From an uncultured Spartobacteria bacterium (lineage in GTDB: Bacteria > Verrucomicrobiota > Verrucomicrobiae > Chthoniobacterales > UBA6821): a stretch of DNA of 11,690 nt. Below are positions 1 to 7,914 of the stretch, in pieces. Each line of letters opens with the position of its first letter. Position 1 is the first letter of the stretch. Below the pieces are notes generated by a model, which saw only the letters and a program-made list of their open reading frames with translations, ran no database searches and was not told the origin of the DNA. The DNA lies in contig CAIXGT010000153.1 in NCBI GenBank assembly GCA_903919105.1, positions 1 through 11,690 of the forward strand, in the 5' to 3' direction. Made by a program: the position numbers and the translations under genes.

Positions 1-184
1 AAGTCAGAACCCCGCCGATCGCGTAGAGCATCCAGGTTTCGGAAACCACATAGGGGAAACCCATGATCGCAACCGCTAGCAGCATCGTTTTGAAAGAGGA
101 CTGCTTCTTCCCGTAAACGAACGCGGCTAATCCGATCGCCCCGAAGAGGATTTGAGCAAAGAGATTTGCCGCGGTGAAAGACAT
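1..184 (-). CDS. Small two-helix membrane protein, partial (C-terminus beyond left edge)
   Basis: An ATG at 184 (minus) opens a frame that stays open to the window edge, giving 61 residues beginning MSFTAANLFAQILFGAIGLA. Two hydrophobic stretches are visible, at about residues 6-24 and 33-57, separated by a short basic loop (GKKQSS). This suggests a small inner-membrane protein with two transmembrane helices. No Shine-Dalgarno sequence is evident upstream. It is transcribed away from the window, and the integrase gene to its right lies on the same strand, separated by 59 bp that include a short repeat. I do not recognise a specific function. Small proteins of this look occur widely as hypotheticals, so no role is assigned. 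The frame, the hydrophobic pattern and the coding-like codons make it likely real. Confidence 0.6.
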   Translation of the reverse strand, partial: MSFTAANLFAQILFGAIGLAAFVYGKKQSSFKTMLLAVAIMGFPYVVSETWMLYAIGGVLT

Positions 185-200
185 GGAAATCAAAGTGTCG

Positions 201-223
201 CGCCAAGACGCTAAGACGCAAAG
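201..223. repeat. Short tandem-like AAGACGC repeat
   Basis: The intergenic stretch between the small membrane gene and the integrase holds a degenerate 8-9 bp tandem repeat: CCAAGACGC, then TAAGACGC, then AAAG. From memory, near-identical intergenic repeats occur in many unrelated bacterial genomes. Its role is unknown. It lies just downstream of the integrase stop codon and upstream of the start of the left-edge gene. Confidence 0.45.
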
Positions 224-243
224 TTTTTGTGAAGAGGAGAGAC

Positions 244-1263
244 CTAATCCAGCGGACTTTTCACCGCGAGGCCGGGTTTATTGAGGACATGGGTGTAGAT
301 CATCGTCGTCGAGACATCCTTGTGCCCGAGCAACTCCTGCACCGTGCGGATGTCGTAGCCATTCTCAAGCAAGTGCGTGGCAAAGGAATGACTCAGCGTG
401 TGGCAGGTCGCCGGCTTCGTGATTCCGCTCACCCGCAGCGCCCCCTTCATCGCGCGCTGCAACCCCGTCTTCAGCACATGATGGCGACGGATCACCCCTG
501 ACCGCGGATCCCTCGACCGCGATCGAGAGGGAAATACCCACTGCCACCCCCACTCCTTGGCTGCCCTCGGATACTTTCGTGCCAGAGCTTCGGGCAGATA
601 GACCTCCCCATAGCCCTCCCTCAGATCGGATTCCCACAGCACCCTCACCCGCTTCAGATGCTCGGACAGAGGTTCCCGGAGCAGCTCCGGTAGCATCGTC
701 ACCCGATCCTTATCACCCTTTCCTCCCCGTACCATGATCTGCCCTCGGTCGAAATCCACATCCTTAACCCGTAGCCGGAGCAACTCCATCAGCCTTATTC
801 CGGTTCCATAAAGCACCTGACCCGGCAGACGAAAAGCATCGGGAAGAGATCCCAGCAAACGCTGCACCTCCGCCTTGCTCAGGACCACGGGGAGACGCTT
901 TCTCCTGCTCGCCTGGAGAAACTCCCCCAGATCACCAAGCTCAATTCCCAGCACCTGAGAATAAAGAAAGACAATGGCGTTTAGGGCTTGATTCTGCGTC
1001 GCGGCCGATACAGCTTGCACGCTGGCAAGATGATTGAGAAACCCCACCACCTCTGCAGAGCCCAGATCACGGGGATGCATCCACTCCCCCGACTGATCCC
1101 TCTGGTGTTTGAGGAAGCGAAGCACCCATCCCGTGTAGGCTTCCTCCGTTCGAAGGCTGTAGTGCTTTACCCGGAGCACCTCCCTGACTTGATCCATCAA
1201 CGGCGATTTCGGATTGGCAATGACGAACGCAGCCTTTCCCGGGAAGCTTCTGTGGGGTTTCAT
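244..1263 (-). CDS. intI: Integron integrase (IntI-type tyrosine recombinase) with catalytic Arg replaced by Ser
   Basis: This is a site-specific tyrosine recombinase that would integrate and excise cassettes at attI and attC. Numbered from the ATG at 1263 (339 residues), it has an N-terminal SAM-like DNA-binding part (about 20-105) and a catalytic domain. That domain shows Arg I in [10 protein letters not shown] (R157), the GGKGDKDR strand (K182), His in CHTLSHSF (H288), His in LLGHKD (H314) and the nucleophile in TMIYTH (Y323). The integron-specific insertion is present ([10 protein letters not shown], then DPRSG and RRHH, about 236-262), which separates it from XerC/D and phage integrases. 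The second catalytic Arg, normally HTLRH, is Ser here (S291, codon at 391-393), so strand cleavage should fail. The frame can extend to a GTG at 1278, but that codon overlaps the AAGGAG ribosome-site-like sequence (1278-1283), so I prefer the ATG. The frame is otherwise intact. Confidence 0.9.
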   Translation of the reverse strand: MKPHRSFPGKAAFVIANPKSPLMDQVREVLRVKHYSLRTEEAYTGWVLRFLKHQRDQSGEWMHPRDLGSAEVVGFLNHLASVQAVSAATQNQALNAIVFLYSQVLGIELGDLGEFLQASRRKRLPVVLSKAEVQRLLGSLPDAFRLPGQVLYGTGIRLMELLRLRVKDVDFDRGQIMVRGGKGDKDRVTMLPELLREPLSEHLKRVRVLWESDLREGYGEVYLPEALARKYPRAAKEWGWQWVFPSRSRSRDPRSGVIRRHHVLKTGLQRAMKGALRVSGITKPATCHTLSHSFATHLLENGYDIRTVQELLGHKDVSTTMIYTHVLNKPGLAVKSPLD

Positions 1264-1279
1264 AGGGGAAACTACCACT

Positions 1280-1290
1280 CCTTCAGAAGG
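1280..1290. other. Small palindrome beside the integrase start
   Basis: CCTTC-A-GAAGG is a perfect inverted repeat immediately upstream of the integrase start. On the minus strand it overlaps the AAGGAG element, so the ribosome site could be partly hidden in a hairpin. The symmetry is directly visible. A regulatory role is only a guess. Confidence 0.3.
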
Positions 1291-1320
1291 ATAGCAAAAA
1301 ACCTACCCCGATGAACTTAA

Positions 1321-1361
1321 CAACAAACACGGCCATTTGGCCGCCTAGTACCTGTTAGGGG
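1321..1361 (+). other. attI: attI-like integration site (core box GTTAGGGG at 1354-1361)
   Basis: This lies between the integrase start and the first cassette, where attI is expected. The core box GTTAGGGG (1354-1361) marks the junction, with the crossover expected after the first G. The assignment is supported by CCCCTAAC at 1834-1841, the exact reverse complement, which is the R'' box of the first cassette. An inverted repeat CTAGT/ACTAG (1345-1349 and 1362-1366) brackets the box. A 14-bp palindrome, CGGCCATTTGGCCG, lies at 1330-1343. The outer boundary of attI is not resolved. Confidence 0.6.
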
Positions 1362-1886
1362 ACTAGAGATCTCTCATGAACGAAATCACCGATAAATCAC
1401 CACCTCTTATGTGGATAAAAAAGACCCAAAAAGAAATTGAAGAAGCAAAGATCCAAAATGAGCAAACGAAAAAAAAGGGATATAAAATTGCTAGAATTGT
1501 ATTATCTGTTGGATTGGGAGGACTTATTACCATCGGATGCACATTTCTGCATGGGAGGATGGGTGTAGGTATGTATGGCACAAACATTGTTGGAGAAAGT
1601 GAATTAGCAGCAAGATTCCCAATTGCCTTAATCATTGGAATTATCATTGGAGTCATTATTTACTTAACTCCACTACCAAAATCAAAACAGACATTTGTAT
1701 GCCCAAAATGTGAAACAGTAAAAACAGATGATGGAGAGTATACATGCTCTTGCGGAGGTCACTTTGAAAACATCGTCTCCATGAAATGGATAGAGAATCA
1801 GAAAGCCTAGAAAGGAAAGATAGAACATGAAATCCCCTAACCAAGCGATGCAGCGAACGCCCTTCGGTCGTCGCTGATCTTTAACG
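1355..1886 (+). mobile_element. Integron gene cassette 1
   Basis: The cassette runs from the crossover point in the attI box (after G1354) to the crossover point in attC1 (after G1886). In the circular form its two ends would join as GTTAGGGG, which pairs perfectly with its own R'' box at 1834-1841. That match is a strong internal check of the boundaries. It carries one gene (1376-1810) and a 59-bp attC. No promoter is evident inside it, as is usual for cassettes. Confidence 0.75.
1376..1810 (+). CDS. Cassette 1 protein: two-helix membrane protein with C-terminal zinc ribbon
   Basis: This is a 144-residue protein of unrecognised family. The N-terminal third is charged and probably helical (KKTQKEIEEAKIQNEQTKKK, residues 15-34). 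It is followed by two hydrophobic segments, at about 38-58 (IARIVLSVGLGGLITIGCTF) and 81-98 (FPIALIIGIIIGVIIYLT). The C-terminal tail has a CPKC pair (C109, C112) and a CSCGG pair (C124, C126), consistent with a zinc ribbon that is likely cytoplasmic. The gene starts 21 bp inside the cassette and ends 23 bp before the attC R'' box, the standard cassette layout. No clear ribosome site is seen; an AGAGATCTCT palindrome lies just upstream. An internal Met at residue 12 (ATG at 1409) is an alternative start. The base composition is AT-rich. Function is unknown. Confidence 0.8.
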   Translation: MNEITDKSPPLMWIKKTQKEIEEAKIQNEQTKKKGYKIARIVLSVGLGGLITIGCTFLHGRMGVGMYGTNIVGESELAARFPIALIIGIIIGVIIYLTPLPKSKQTFVCPKCETVKTDDGEYTCSCGGHFENIVSMKWIENQKA

Positions 1887-1892
1887 TTCGGC
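1834..1892 (+). other. attC: attC1 recombination site of cassette 1
   Basis: This is a well-formed attC hairpin. R'' is CCCCTAAC (1834-1841) and L'' is GATGCAGCGA (1847-1856). A short loop with CCTTCGG follows, then L' TCGCTGATC (1871-1879) and R' GTTCGGC (1886-1892). L'' and L' pair perfectly except for one extra G in L'' (G1850). This is the extrahelical base that directs the integrase to the folded bottom strand in known attC sites. The stem extends inward with ACG/CGT-type pairing. Its length of 59 bp is normal for attC. Confidence 0.85.
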
Positions 1893-2342
1893 AGAAAAAA
1901 TACAACCAGAACATCCATGAGTAAATGTCCAAACTGTAGTTGCGATATGGAGGAAGGGGAGTTTTCTGTAGGACAGTCAGGTTTAGCTACACTTATGGTG
2001 GGTGCATCATTCCCGCAGCTTTTCTTTAAATCTAAGGATAAGAACAGAGAATCTATCATTCAGTGGAATACTGGGCAAAGAATCGGATTATATTGTAGAA
2101 ATTGCGGAACTGTCCTTATTAAGACAAGAAAGAATTCAGCCTCCAGTTGAGATGAATAAAATACGAATCATTACGCCGAACTAAGCGCTGCACACCAACG
2201 GCTCTCCGCGCGGGTTGTTTAATAGTGCGGTCATAATTTCACCGGCTCAGTCACGGATGCTGCTTCCGCAGCCTCCGCGCCTTCGCCTTGACCCTTTTTG
2301 CTGCCACCTGCCGGTTCCAGAGAGCCGTGGGTGAGCTTGGCG
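1887..2342 (+). mobile_element. Integron gene cassette 2
   Basis: The left boundary is the crossover in GTTCGGC (1886-1892). The cassette's own R'' box is GCCGAAC (2175-2181), the exact reverse complement, which confirms that the two ends belong to one circularisable unit. It holds a single small gene (1917-2150). The right boundary is the G of the GTTAAGGC box at 2342, which is less certain because the attC there is unusually long. Confidence 0.65.
1917..2150 (+). CDS. Cassette 2 protein: small zinc-ribbon protein, DUF6487-like
   Basis: This is a 77-residue protein with two cysteine pairs, CPNC near the start (C4, C7) and CRNC near the end (C60, C63). Between them the segment reads DMEEGEFSVGQSG at first and IIQWNTGQRIGLYC at the end. 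The pattern CPxC-x2-MEEG, a central Trp, and a second Cys pair after a small strand resembles small bacterial zinc-ribbon proteins grouped as DUF6487. That match is by recollection of the pattern. The role is unknown; such proteins may bind nucleic acid or act as metal-stabilised scaffolds. The gene starts 30 bp inside the cassette with no obvious ribosome site. It is AT-rich like cassette 1. Confidence 0.75.
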   Translation: MSKCPNCSCDMEEGEFSVGQSGLATLMVGASFPQLFFKSKDKNRESIIQWNTGQRIGLYCRNCGTVLIKTRKNSASS

Positions 2343-2349
2343 TTAAGGC
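2175..2349 (+). other. attC: Probable attC2 with an extra-long loop
   Basis: The left arm is R'' GCCGAAC (2175-2181), TAAGC, then L'' GCTGCACACC running into ACGGCTCTC (2198-2206). The right arm is GAGAGCCGT (2320-2328), then GGGTGAGCTTGG and GTTAAGGC (2342-2349). ACGGCTCTC pairs perfectly with GAGAGCCGT. GCT-G-CACACC pairs with GGGTGAGC leaving an extra G in the left arm, as in true attC sites, plus two small bulges. The right end closely resembles many known attC ends. The loop of about 113 bp contains an internal GCTGC-TTCC-GCAGC hairpin and gives a 175-bp site, longer than the roughly 60-140 bp usual for attC. Alternatively, the right half was lost and another attC end lies here by rearrangement. 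Confidence 0.6.
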
Positions 2350-2389
2350 AAAAAAACCATGAATACCTCACTTTTAGTCTGCAAACGCT

Positions 2390-2494
2390 AAAAGCGTAGT
2401 ATTTTGGATGGATAGCAAGGCGTGCAAGCGCAGCGGTATCGGGCATACCGCAAGCGAGCTACAACGCAGCTAGGCGCCAAAAGACTACGCTTTT
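2390..2494. repeat. 105-bp imperfect palindrome overlapping the phnA stop codon
   Basis: This is a long inverted repeat. The outer arms AAAAGCGTAGT (2390-2400) and ACTACGCTTTT (2484-2494) pair perfectly. After one mismatch, TTTTGG (2402-2407) pairs with CCAAAA (2477-2482). At the centre, GCGGTAT (2433-2439) pairs with ATACCGC (2445-2451) around a CGGGC loop. A smaller hairpin, ACGCT-AAA-AGCGT (2385-2397), overlaps the left arm. The right arm contains the last codons and stop (2485-2487) of the phnA gene. Followed by TTTTTT on the plus strand (2491-2496), it could end transcription of the cassette array. It resembles dispersed palindromic elements such as REP/MITE types, but no copies can be checked here. 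Confidence 0.65.
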
Positions 2495-2817
2495 TTGACA
2501 AAACAGGCTTTGAGGCCGACTGCTATCCCATCGACCTTGCAGGAAATCTCATGATCTTCTTCACCTAGCTTGATCGGCTTGGACTTTGTTCCCCCCTTGA
2601 GGACGGAGGTACCTCCCAGTTTGAGGTCCTTGATCAGGACAACACAGTCGCCATCAGCCAAGACAACGCCGTAGGCATCCTTGACGATACGCGGACCATC
2701 AGCAATCTCGGCCTCAGCCTCCTTGGCCCATTCAAAGCCACAGGTGACGCACTCCCATTTGTTGGAGTGAGCGATCACTTCTTCCATCGTGCATTCGGGA
2801 CAGGCAGGGTTGGACAT
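2485..2817 (-). CDS. phnA: PhnA/YjdM family zinc-ribbon protein
   Basis: This is a 110-residue protein beginning MSNPACPECTMEEVIAHSNK. The N-terminal zinc ribbon has CPEC (C6, C9) and CVTC (C23, C26). It is followed by the characteristic PhnA core: IVKDAYGVVLADGDCVVLIKDLKL, then LKGGTKSKPIKL, and a C-terminal DHEISCKVDGIAVGLKACFVKK. The length and order match E. coli YjdM (formerly PhnA), whose link to phosphonate use is historical. It is not a phosphonoacetate hydrolase and its biochemical role is unsettled. The frame extends upstream to 2868, but the family start is at 2817, and the extra residues (MVAGVCVTFLISVAF) are not family-like. The stop codon lies within the palindrome at 2390-2494. 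It is on the opposite strand to the cassettes and has no attC of its own, so I do not call it a cassette gene. Confidence 0.9.
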   Translation of the reverse strand: MSNPACPECTMEEVIAHSNKWECVTCGFEWAKEAEAEIADGPRIVKDAYGVVLADGDCVVLIKDLKLGGTSVLKGGTKSKPIKLGEEDHEISCKVDGIAVGLKACFVKKA

Positions 2818-2892
2818 TAGGGAAAATGCTACCGAAATCAGAAAGGTGACACAAACACCTGCGACCAATAATTATCTCTCGGAGATTGATCC

Positions 2893-3099
2893 TCAGACGC
2901 CCACGGTCTCCATTTCCATTCGCGAAAAGTTTCCATCAGGAACTCTTAGAGAAAGATAGAGCATCTCGATTCCCACGACCTTCCCCTCGGAGTTGTAGTC
3001 GAGAATGACTCCAGGAGAGATTTCATTGGTTTCCGCGGGAGGAGCTTCGTCCAGCTTCAGGTAAAGCGCATCGGCCTCGCGATCAATCGTGAGTTTCAT
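2893..3099 (-). CDS. DUF2283 family protein, putative antitoxin
   Basis: This is a 68-residue protein starting MKLTIDREADALYLKLD, with later LDYNSEGKVVGIEML. This is the typical DUF2283 pattern: a small beta-rich protein with a D-x-EADALYI/LxL motif and a G-x-VVGIE strand. Its start overlaps the end of the preceding gene by 4 bp (ATGA at 3096-3099). An AAAGGA ribosome site lies about 5 bases upstream, inside that gene, so the two are likely translationally coupled. DUF2283 genes are very often paired with DUF4258 genes, and the pair is widely regarded as toxin-antitoxin-like. The antitoxin role is inferred from this pairing, not from an assay. Confidence 0.85.
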   Translation of the reverse strand: MKLTIDREADALYLKLDEAPPAETNEISPGVILDYNSEGKVVGIEMLYLSLRVPDGNFSRMEMETVGV

Positions 3100-3344
3100 A
3101 GCTGTCCTTTCATGTTGCGGTCGAGGTACATGGAAATGACCCGTTTGGGATCTTCTATGGAAACAATAACTCGTAGCACGCGGTTAGCAAGTTCCGGCAC
3201 AATGCCAAGGCGGTGCTCCAATGAAGAATCGACTGGATCAGGATCTATCAGGTCGGGTTCTTCAAGAACTCGCTCTACCCAATCCACCAGAATTTGCCTG
3301 CTCTCCATTCGTGACAGAGCGTGTTTGGTATAAATTGGTGTCAT
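3096..3344 (-). CDS. DUF4258 domain protein, putative RelE/BrnT-like toxin
   Basis: This is an 82-residue protein reading MTPIYTKHALSRMESRQILV. It has the H-A-x-x-R-M-x-x-R-x-I signature of DUF4258, then a VERVLEEPDLIDPDP segment and two closing strands, LRVIVSIEDPKRVISMYLDR. Family members have a small RelE-like fold, and the His and Arg residues near the N-terminus could serve RNA cleavage. It is the first gene of a two-gene unit and overlaps the DUF2283 gene. This is the reverse of the more usual antitoxin-first order in many type II systems, but it is common for this pair. Only a weak AGAG ribosome site is seen upstream. Toxicity is inferred. Confidence 0.82.
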   Translation of the reverse strand: MTPIYTKHALSRMESRQILVDWVERVLEEPDLIDPDPVDSSLEHRLGIVPELANRVLRVIVSIEDPKRVISMYLDRNMKGQL

Positions 3345-3487
3345 TCAAATGCTCTGGGCGTGATCAACCGTTTGTTTGAAGAGCCGCCACCAAATCGCGC
3401 ACTTGGCTTGTTCACCTCTTGTGGTTTTTGTGCATTTTGTGGCTCAAACCTAATAAAACTCTAATGATCATCTGGGTTATTAACAGG
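3345..3487. repeat. Intergenic region with a CACAAAA-type degenerate repeat
   Basis: This 143-bp gap lies between the DUF4258 gene and the isocitrate dehydrogenase stop. On the minus strand, 3413-3444 reads as spaced CCACAAAA, TGCACAAAAA and CCACAAGAGG units. Similar degenerate CACAAA/CACGAA tandem repeats are, from memory, frequent intergenic elements in many bacteria. No convincing terminator hairpin, RNA gene or attC was found here. The DUF4258 promoter should lie in it, but no clear boxes stand out. Confidence 0.4.
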
Positions 3488-5842
<2,355 letters not shown>

Positions 5843-7252
5843 ATGGGCAAAACGCTTCTTGATAAGGTCTGGGAGGAACACACCGTTCGCACGCTCCCCG
5901 ACGGTAGGACTCAACTTCTGATTGGCACCCACCTCATCCACGAGGTGACCAGTCCCCAGGCCTTCGGCATGGTGCGCGACCTTGGACTGAAAGTTCTCTA
6001 TCCGAACCGCACCTTTGCGACCGTTGATCACATCGTGCCGACCGACCAGCGGGCCGAACCCTTCTCCGATCCCCTCGCCGACGCGATGGTGAAGGAACTA
6101 CGCAAGAACTGCGCCGAGAGCGGAGTCACCTTCTTTGACCTTCCTTCGGGCAATCAAGGCATCGTCCATATCGTCGGTCCGGAACAGGGGATCACCCAGC
6201 CCGGCACCACGATCGCCTGCGGCGACTCCCACACCTCGACCCACGGAGCCTTCGGAGCGATCGCCTTCGGCATCGGAACGAGCCAGGTGCGCGACGTCCT
6301 CGCCACCCAGACCATGGCGATCGGCAAGCCTAAGGTCCGCCGCATCAATGTCGACGGAAAGCTAGCCCCCGGAGTCTATTCCAAGGATGTCATTCTCCAT
6401 ATCATCCGCCATCTCGGGGTGAACGGCGGCATCGGCTACGCCTACGAGTTCGCAGGCTCGACATTCGACTCCTTCACCCAGGAAGAACGCATGACGGTCT
6501 GCAATATGTCGATTGAGGGTGGAGCCCGTGTCGGCTACGTGAACCCGGACGAAACCACCTTCGAGTATCTGCGTGGACGCCCCTACTCCCCTAAGGGAGC
6601 CGAGTGGGATGCCGCCGTCGCACGCTGGAAGGCCGTAGCCTCGGACAAGGATGCCGTCTACGACGACATCGTGAATTTCAAGGCCGAGGAGATTCTCCCG
6701 ACCATCACCTGGGGGATTACCCCGGGACAGGCGATCTTTATCGACGAAGCGATCCCCAATCCCGACGACCTCCCCGAGAAGGACCGCGCAACCGCCCATG
6801 AGGCCATCGAGCACATGAAGCTCACAGCCGGTACCCCTGCGATCGGCATCAAGATCGATGTCGCCTTCCTCGGCAGCTGCACCAACGGGCGTCTCTCCGA
6901 TCTGCAGGAAGTTGCCAAGCATATCCGCGGACGCAAGGTCGCCTCCCATGTGAAGGCGATCGTTGTTCCCGGATCACAGGGAGTGGCCTCCGTTGCTGAG
7001 AAGATGGGACTAGCGGAGATCTTCCGCGAGGCCGGCTTTGAGTGGCGCGGTGCGGGATGCTCCATGTGCCTAGGCATGAATCCCGACAAACTCGTCGGCG
7101 ACCAACTCTGCGCCAGCTCCAGCAACCGCAACTTCAAGGGCCGCCAGGGTAGCCCGACCGGACGCACTATGCTCATGAGTCCGCTCATGGTCGCCGCCGC
7201 CGCTCTCACCGGCGAAGTCAGCGACGCCCGCAAAATCTTCGGCATCCACTAA
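5843..7252 (+). CDS. leuC: 3-isopropylmalate dehydratase large subunit
   Basis: LeuC and LeuD form isopropylmalate isomerase, which interconverts 2- and 3-isopropylmalate in leucine biosynthesis. The 469 residues begin [16 protein letters not shown] and show the aconitase-family signatures HIVPTDQ (63-69) and [13 protein letters not shown] (127-139). The three cysteines that hold the [4Fe-4S] cluster are C346 in GSCTNGR, and C406 and C409 in CSMCLGMN. The C-terminus reads [22 protein letters not shown], a typical LeuC ending. Length and motifs are complete, so the protein should be functional. It is the first gene of a plus-strand cluster and is followed by leuD after 41 bp. Homologous AcnA-type proteins are excluded by the size and the separate small subunit. 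Confidence 0.97.
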   Translation: MGKTLLDKVWEEHTVRTLPDGRTQLLIGTHLIHEVTSPQAFGMVRDLGLKVLYPNRTFATVDHIVPTDQRAEPFSDPLADAMVKELRKNCAESGVTFFDLPSGNQGIVHIVGPEQGITQPGTTIACGDSHTSTHGAFGAIAFGIGTSQVRDVLATQTMAIGKPKVRRINVDGKLAPGVYSKDVILHIIRHLGVNGGIGYAYEFAGSTFDSFTQEERMTVCNMSIEGGARVGYVNPDETTFEYLRGRPYSPKGAEWDAAVARWKAVASDKDAVYDDIVNFKAEEILPTITWGITPGQAIFIDEAIPNPDDLPEKDRATAHEAIEHMKLTAGTPAIGIKIDVAFLGSCTNGRLSDLQEVAKHIRGRKVASHVKAIVVPGSQGVASVAEKMGLAEIFREAGFEWRGAGCSMCLGMNPDKLVGDQLCASSSNRNFKGRQGSPTGRTMLMSPLMVAAAALTGEVSDARKIFGIH

Positions 7253-7263
7253 ATTCCCTATCT

Positions 7264-7282
7264 CCTAGATCCTAGATCCCAG
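7264..7282. repeat. Short 7-bp tandem repeat between leuC and leuD
   Basis: TCCTAGA occurs twice in direct succession, followed by TCCC, in the 41-bp leuC-leuD gap. It is small and possibly fortuitous. No ribosome site is evident before leuD. Confidence 0.25.
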
Positions 7283-7293
7283 CTCCAAAAATC

Positions 7294-7905
7294 ATGTCCC
7301 TCGAAAAAATCACTCAGATCTCCGGTCGCGGGGTTTTCGTTCCCGGCGATGACATCGACACCGACCGTATCATTCCAGCCCGCTTCATGAAGTGTGTTAC
7401 CTTCGACGGACTTGGAGAGTTTGCCTTTGCCGACGCCAAGCTTGCCGAGAAGGCTGCGGGCCGGCTCCATGCCCTTGATGATTCGCGATTCAACGGAGCC
7501 ACCATCCTGATCTCCGGCTCGAACTTCGGCTGTGGCAGCTCCCGGGAGCATGCCCCTCAGGCCCTCTACCGCTACGGCTTCCGCGCTATCATTGCCGAGA
7601 GCTTTGCCGAGATCTTCTTCGGCAACTCGACGACACTTGGCATCCCCTGTGTGAAAATGTCCAAAGAGGATATCGCGGATCTCGCGGCACTCATCGAAAA
7701 GACCCCCTCCATTCAAGTGACCATCGATCTCACCGAGAGCAAGGTGACCACCGATGATATCGATTTCGCCGCCGAGTTTTCCCTCCCGGGACATGCCCGT
7801 GAGCCTCTCATGAACGGCCGCTGGGATTCCATCGCCGACCTCGTCGATGGCCTCGAGGATGTGAAGGCCCGCGTTGCTGCGATCCCGTATCTCGCCGGCA
7901 AATAG
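7294..7905 (+). CDS. leuD: 3-isopropylmalate dehydratase small subunit
   Basis: This is the small, swivelling subunit of isopropylmalate isomerase and closes the active site over the LeuC cluster. At 203 residues it is of normal LeuD length. It shows the N-terminal DIDTDRIIPARF (20-31), the substrate-recognition loop GSNFGCGSSREHA (75-87), and a family-typical YGFRAIIAESFAEIFFGN (94-111). The C-terminal EPLMNGRWDSIADLV also fits LeuD. The start at 7294 leaves no clear Shine-Dalgarno sequence, as for several genes in this window. A sensor kinase gene begins only 9 bp after its stop, suggesting a common transcript. Confidence 0.97.
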   Translation: MSLEKITQISGRGVFVPGDDIDTDRIIPARFMKCVTFDGLGEFAFADAKLAEKAAGRLHALDDSRFNGATILISGSNFGCGSSREHAPQALYRYGFRAIIAESFAEIFFGNSTTLGIPCVKMSKEDIADLAALIEKTPSIQVTIDLTESKVTTDDIDFAAEFSLPGHAREPLMNGRWDSIADLVDGLEDVKARVAAIPYLAGK

Positions 7906-7914
7906 GCTTCGTTC

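Larger units (their letters stand above)
244..2349. mobile_element. Integron: integrase, attI-like region and two gene cassettes
   Basis: The arrangement is that of an integron. An IntI-family gene on the minus strand reads away from an attI-like region (about 1321-1361), and plus-strand cassettes follow at 1355-1886 and 1887-2342. Both cassettes have a gene starting within about 30 bp of the left boundary and an attC at the right end. The cassette DNA is visibly AT-rich, unlike the integrase and the core genes at 3488 onward, which fits lateral acquisition. No further attC could be found to the right of 2349, so the array appears to hold two cassettes. The integrase has an active-site change that should stop recombination, so the array may be frozen. 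Confidence 0.8.

Noticed and set aside
1682..2059. 125-residue minus-strand frame across both cassettes
   Set aside because: It crosses attC1 and opposes two genes in the expected cassette orientation, with no domain similarity.
2231..2446. 71-residue minus-strand frame across the intergenic region
   Set aside because: It runs through the attC loop and the palindrome, has low-complexity GAEAAEAAS content and no family resemblance or ribosome site, so it is judged a chance frame.
2350..3487. A third integron cassette holding phnA or the DUF4258/DUF2283 pair
   Set aside because: No attC with paired L boxes was found, and no GCCTTAAC box complementary to the GTTAAGGC junction occurs in this stretch.
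6362..7245. Two 195-residue minus-strand frames opposite leuC
   Set aside because: Both are antisense shadows of leuC, whose motifs are unambiguous.
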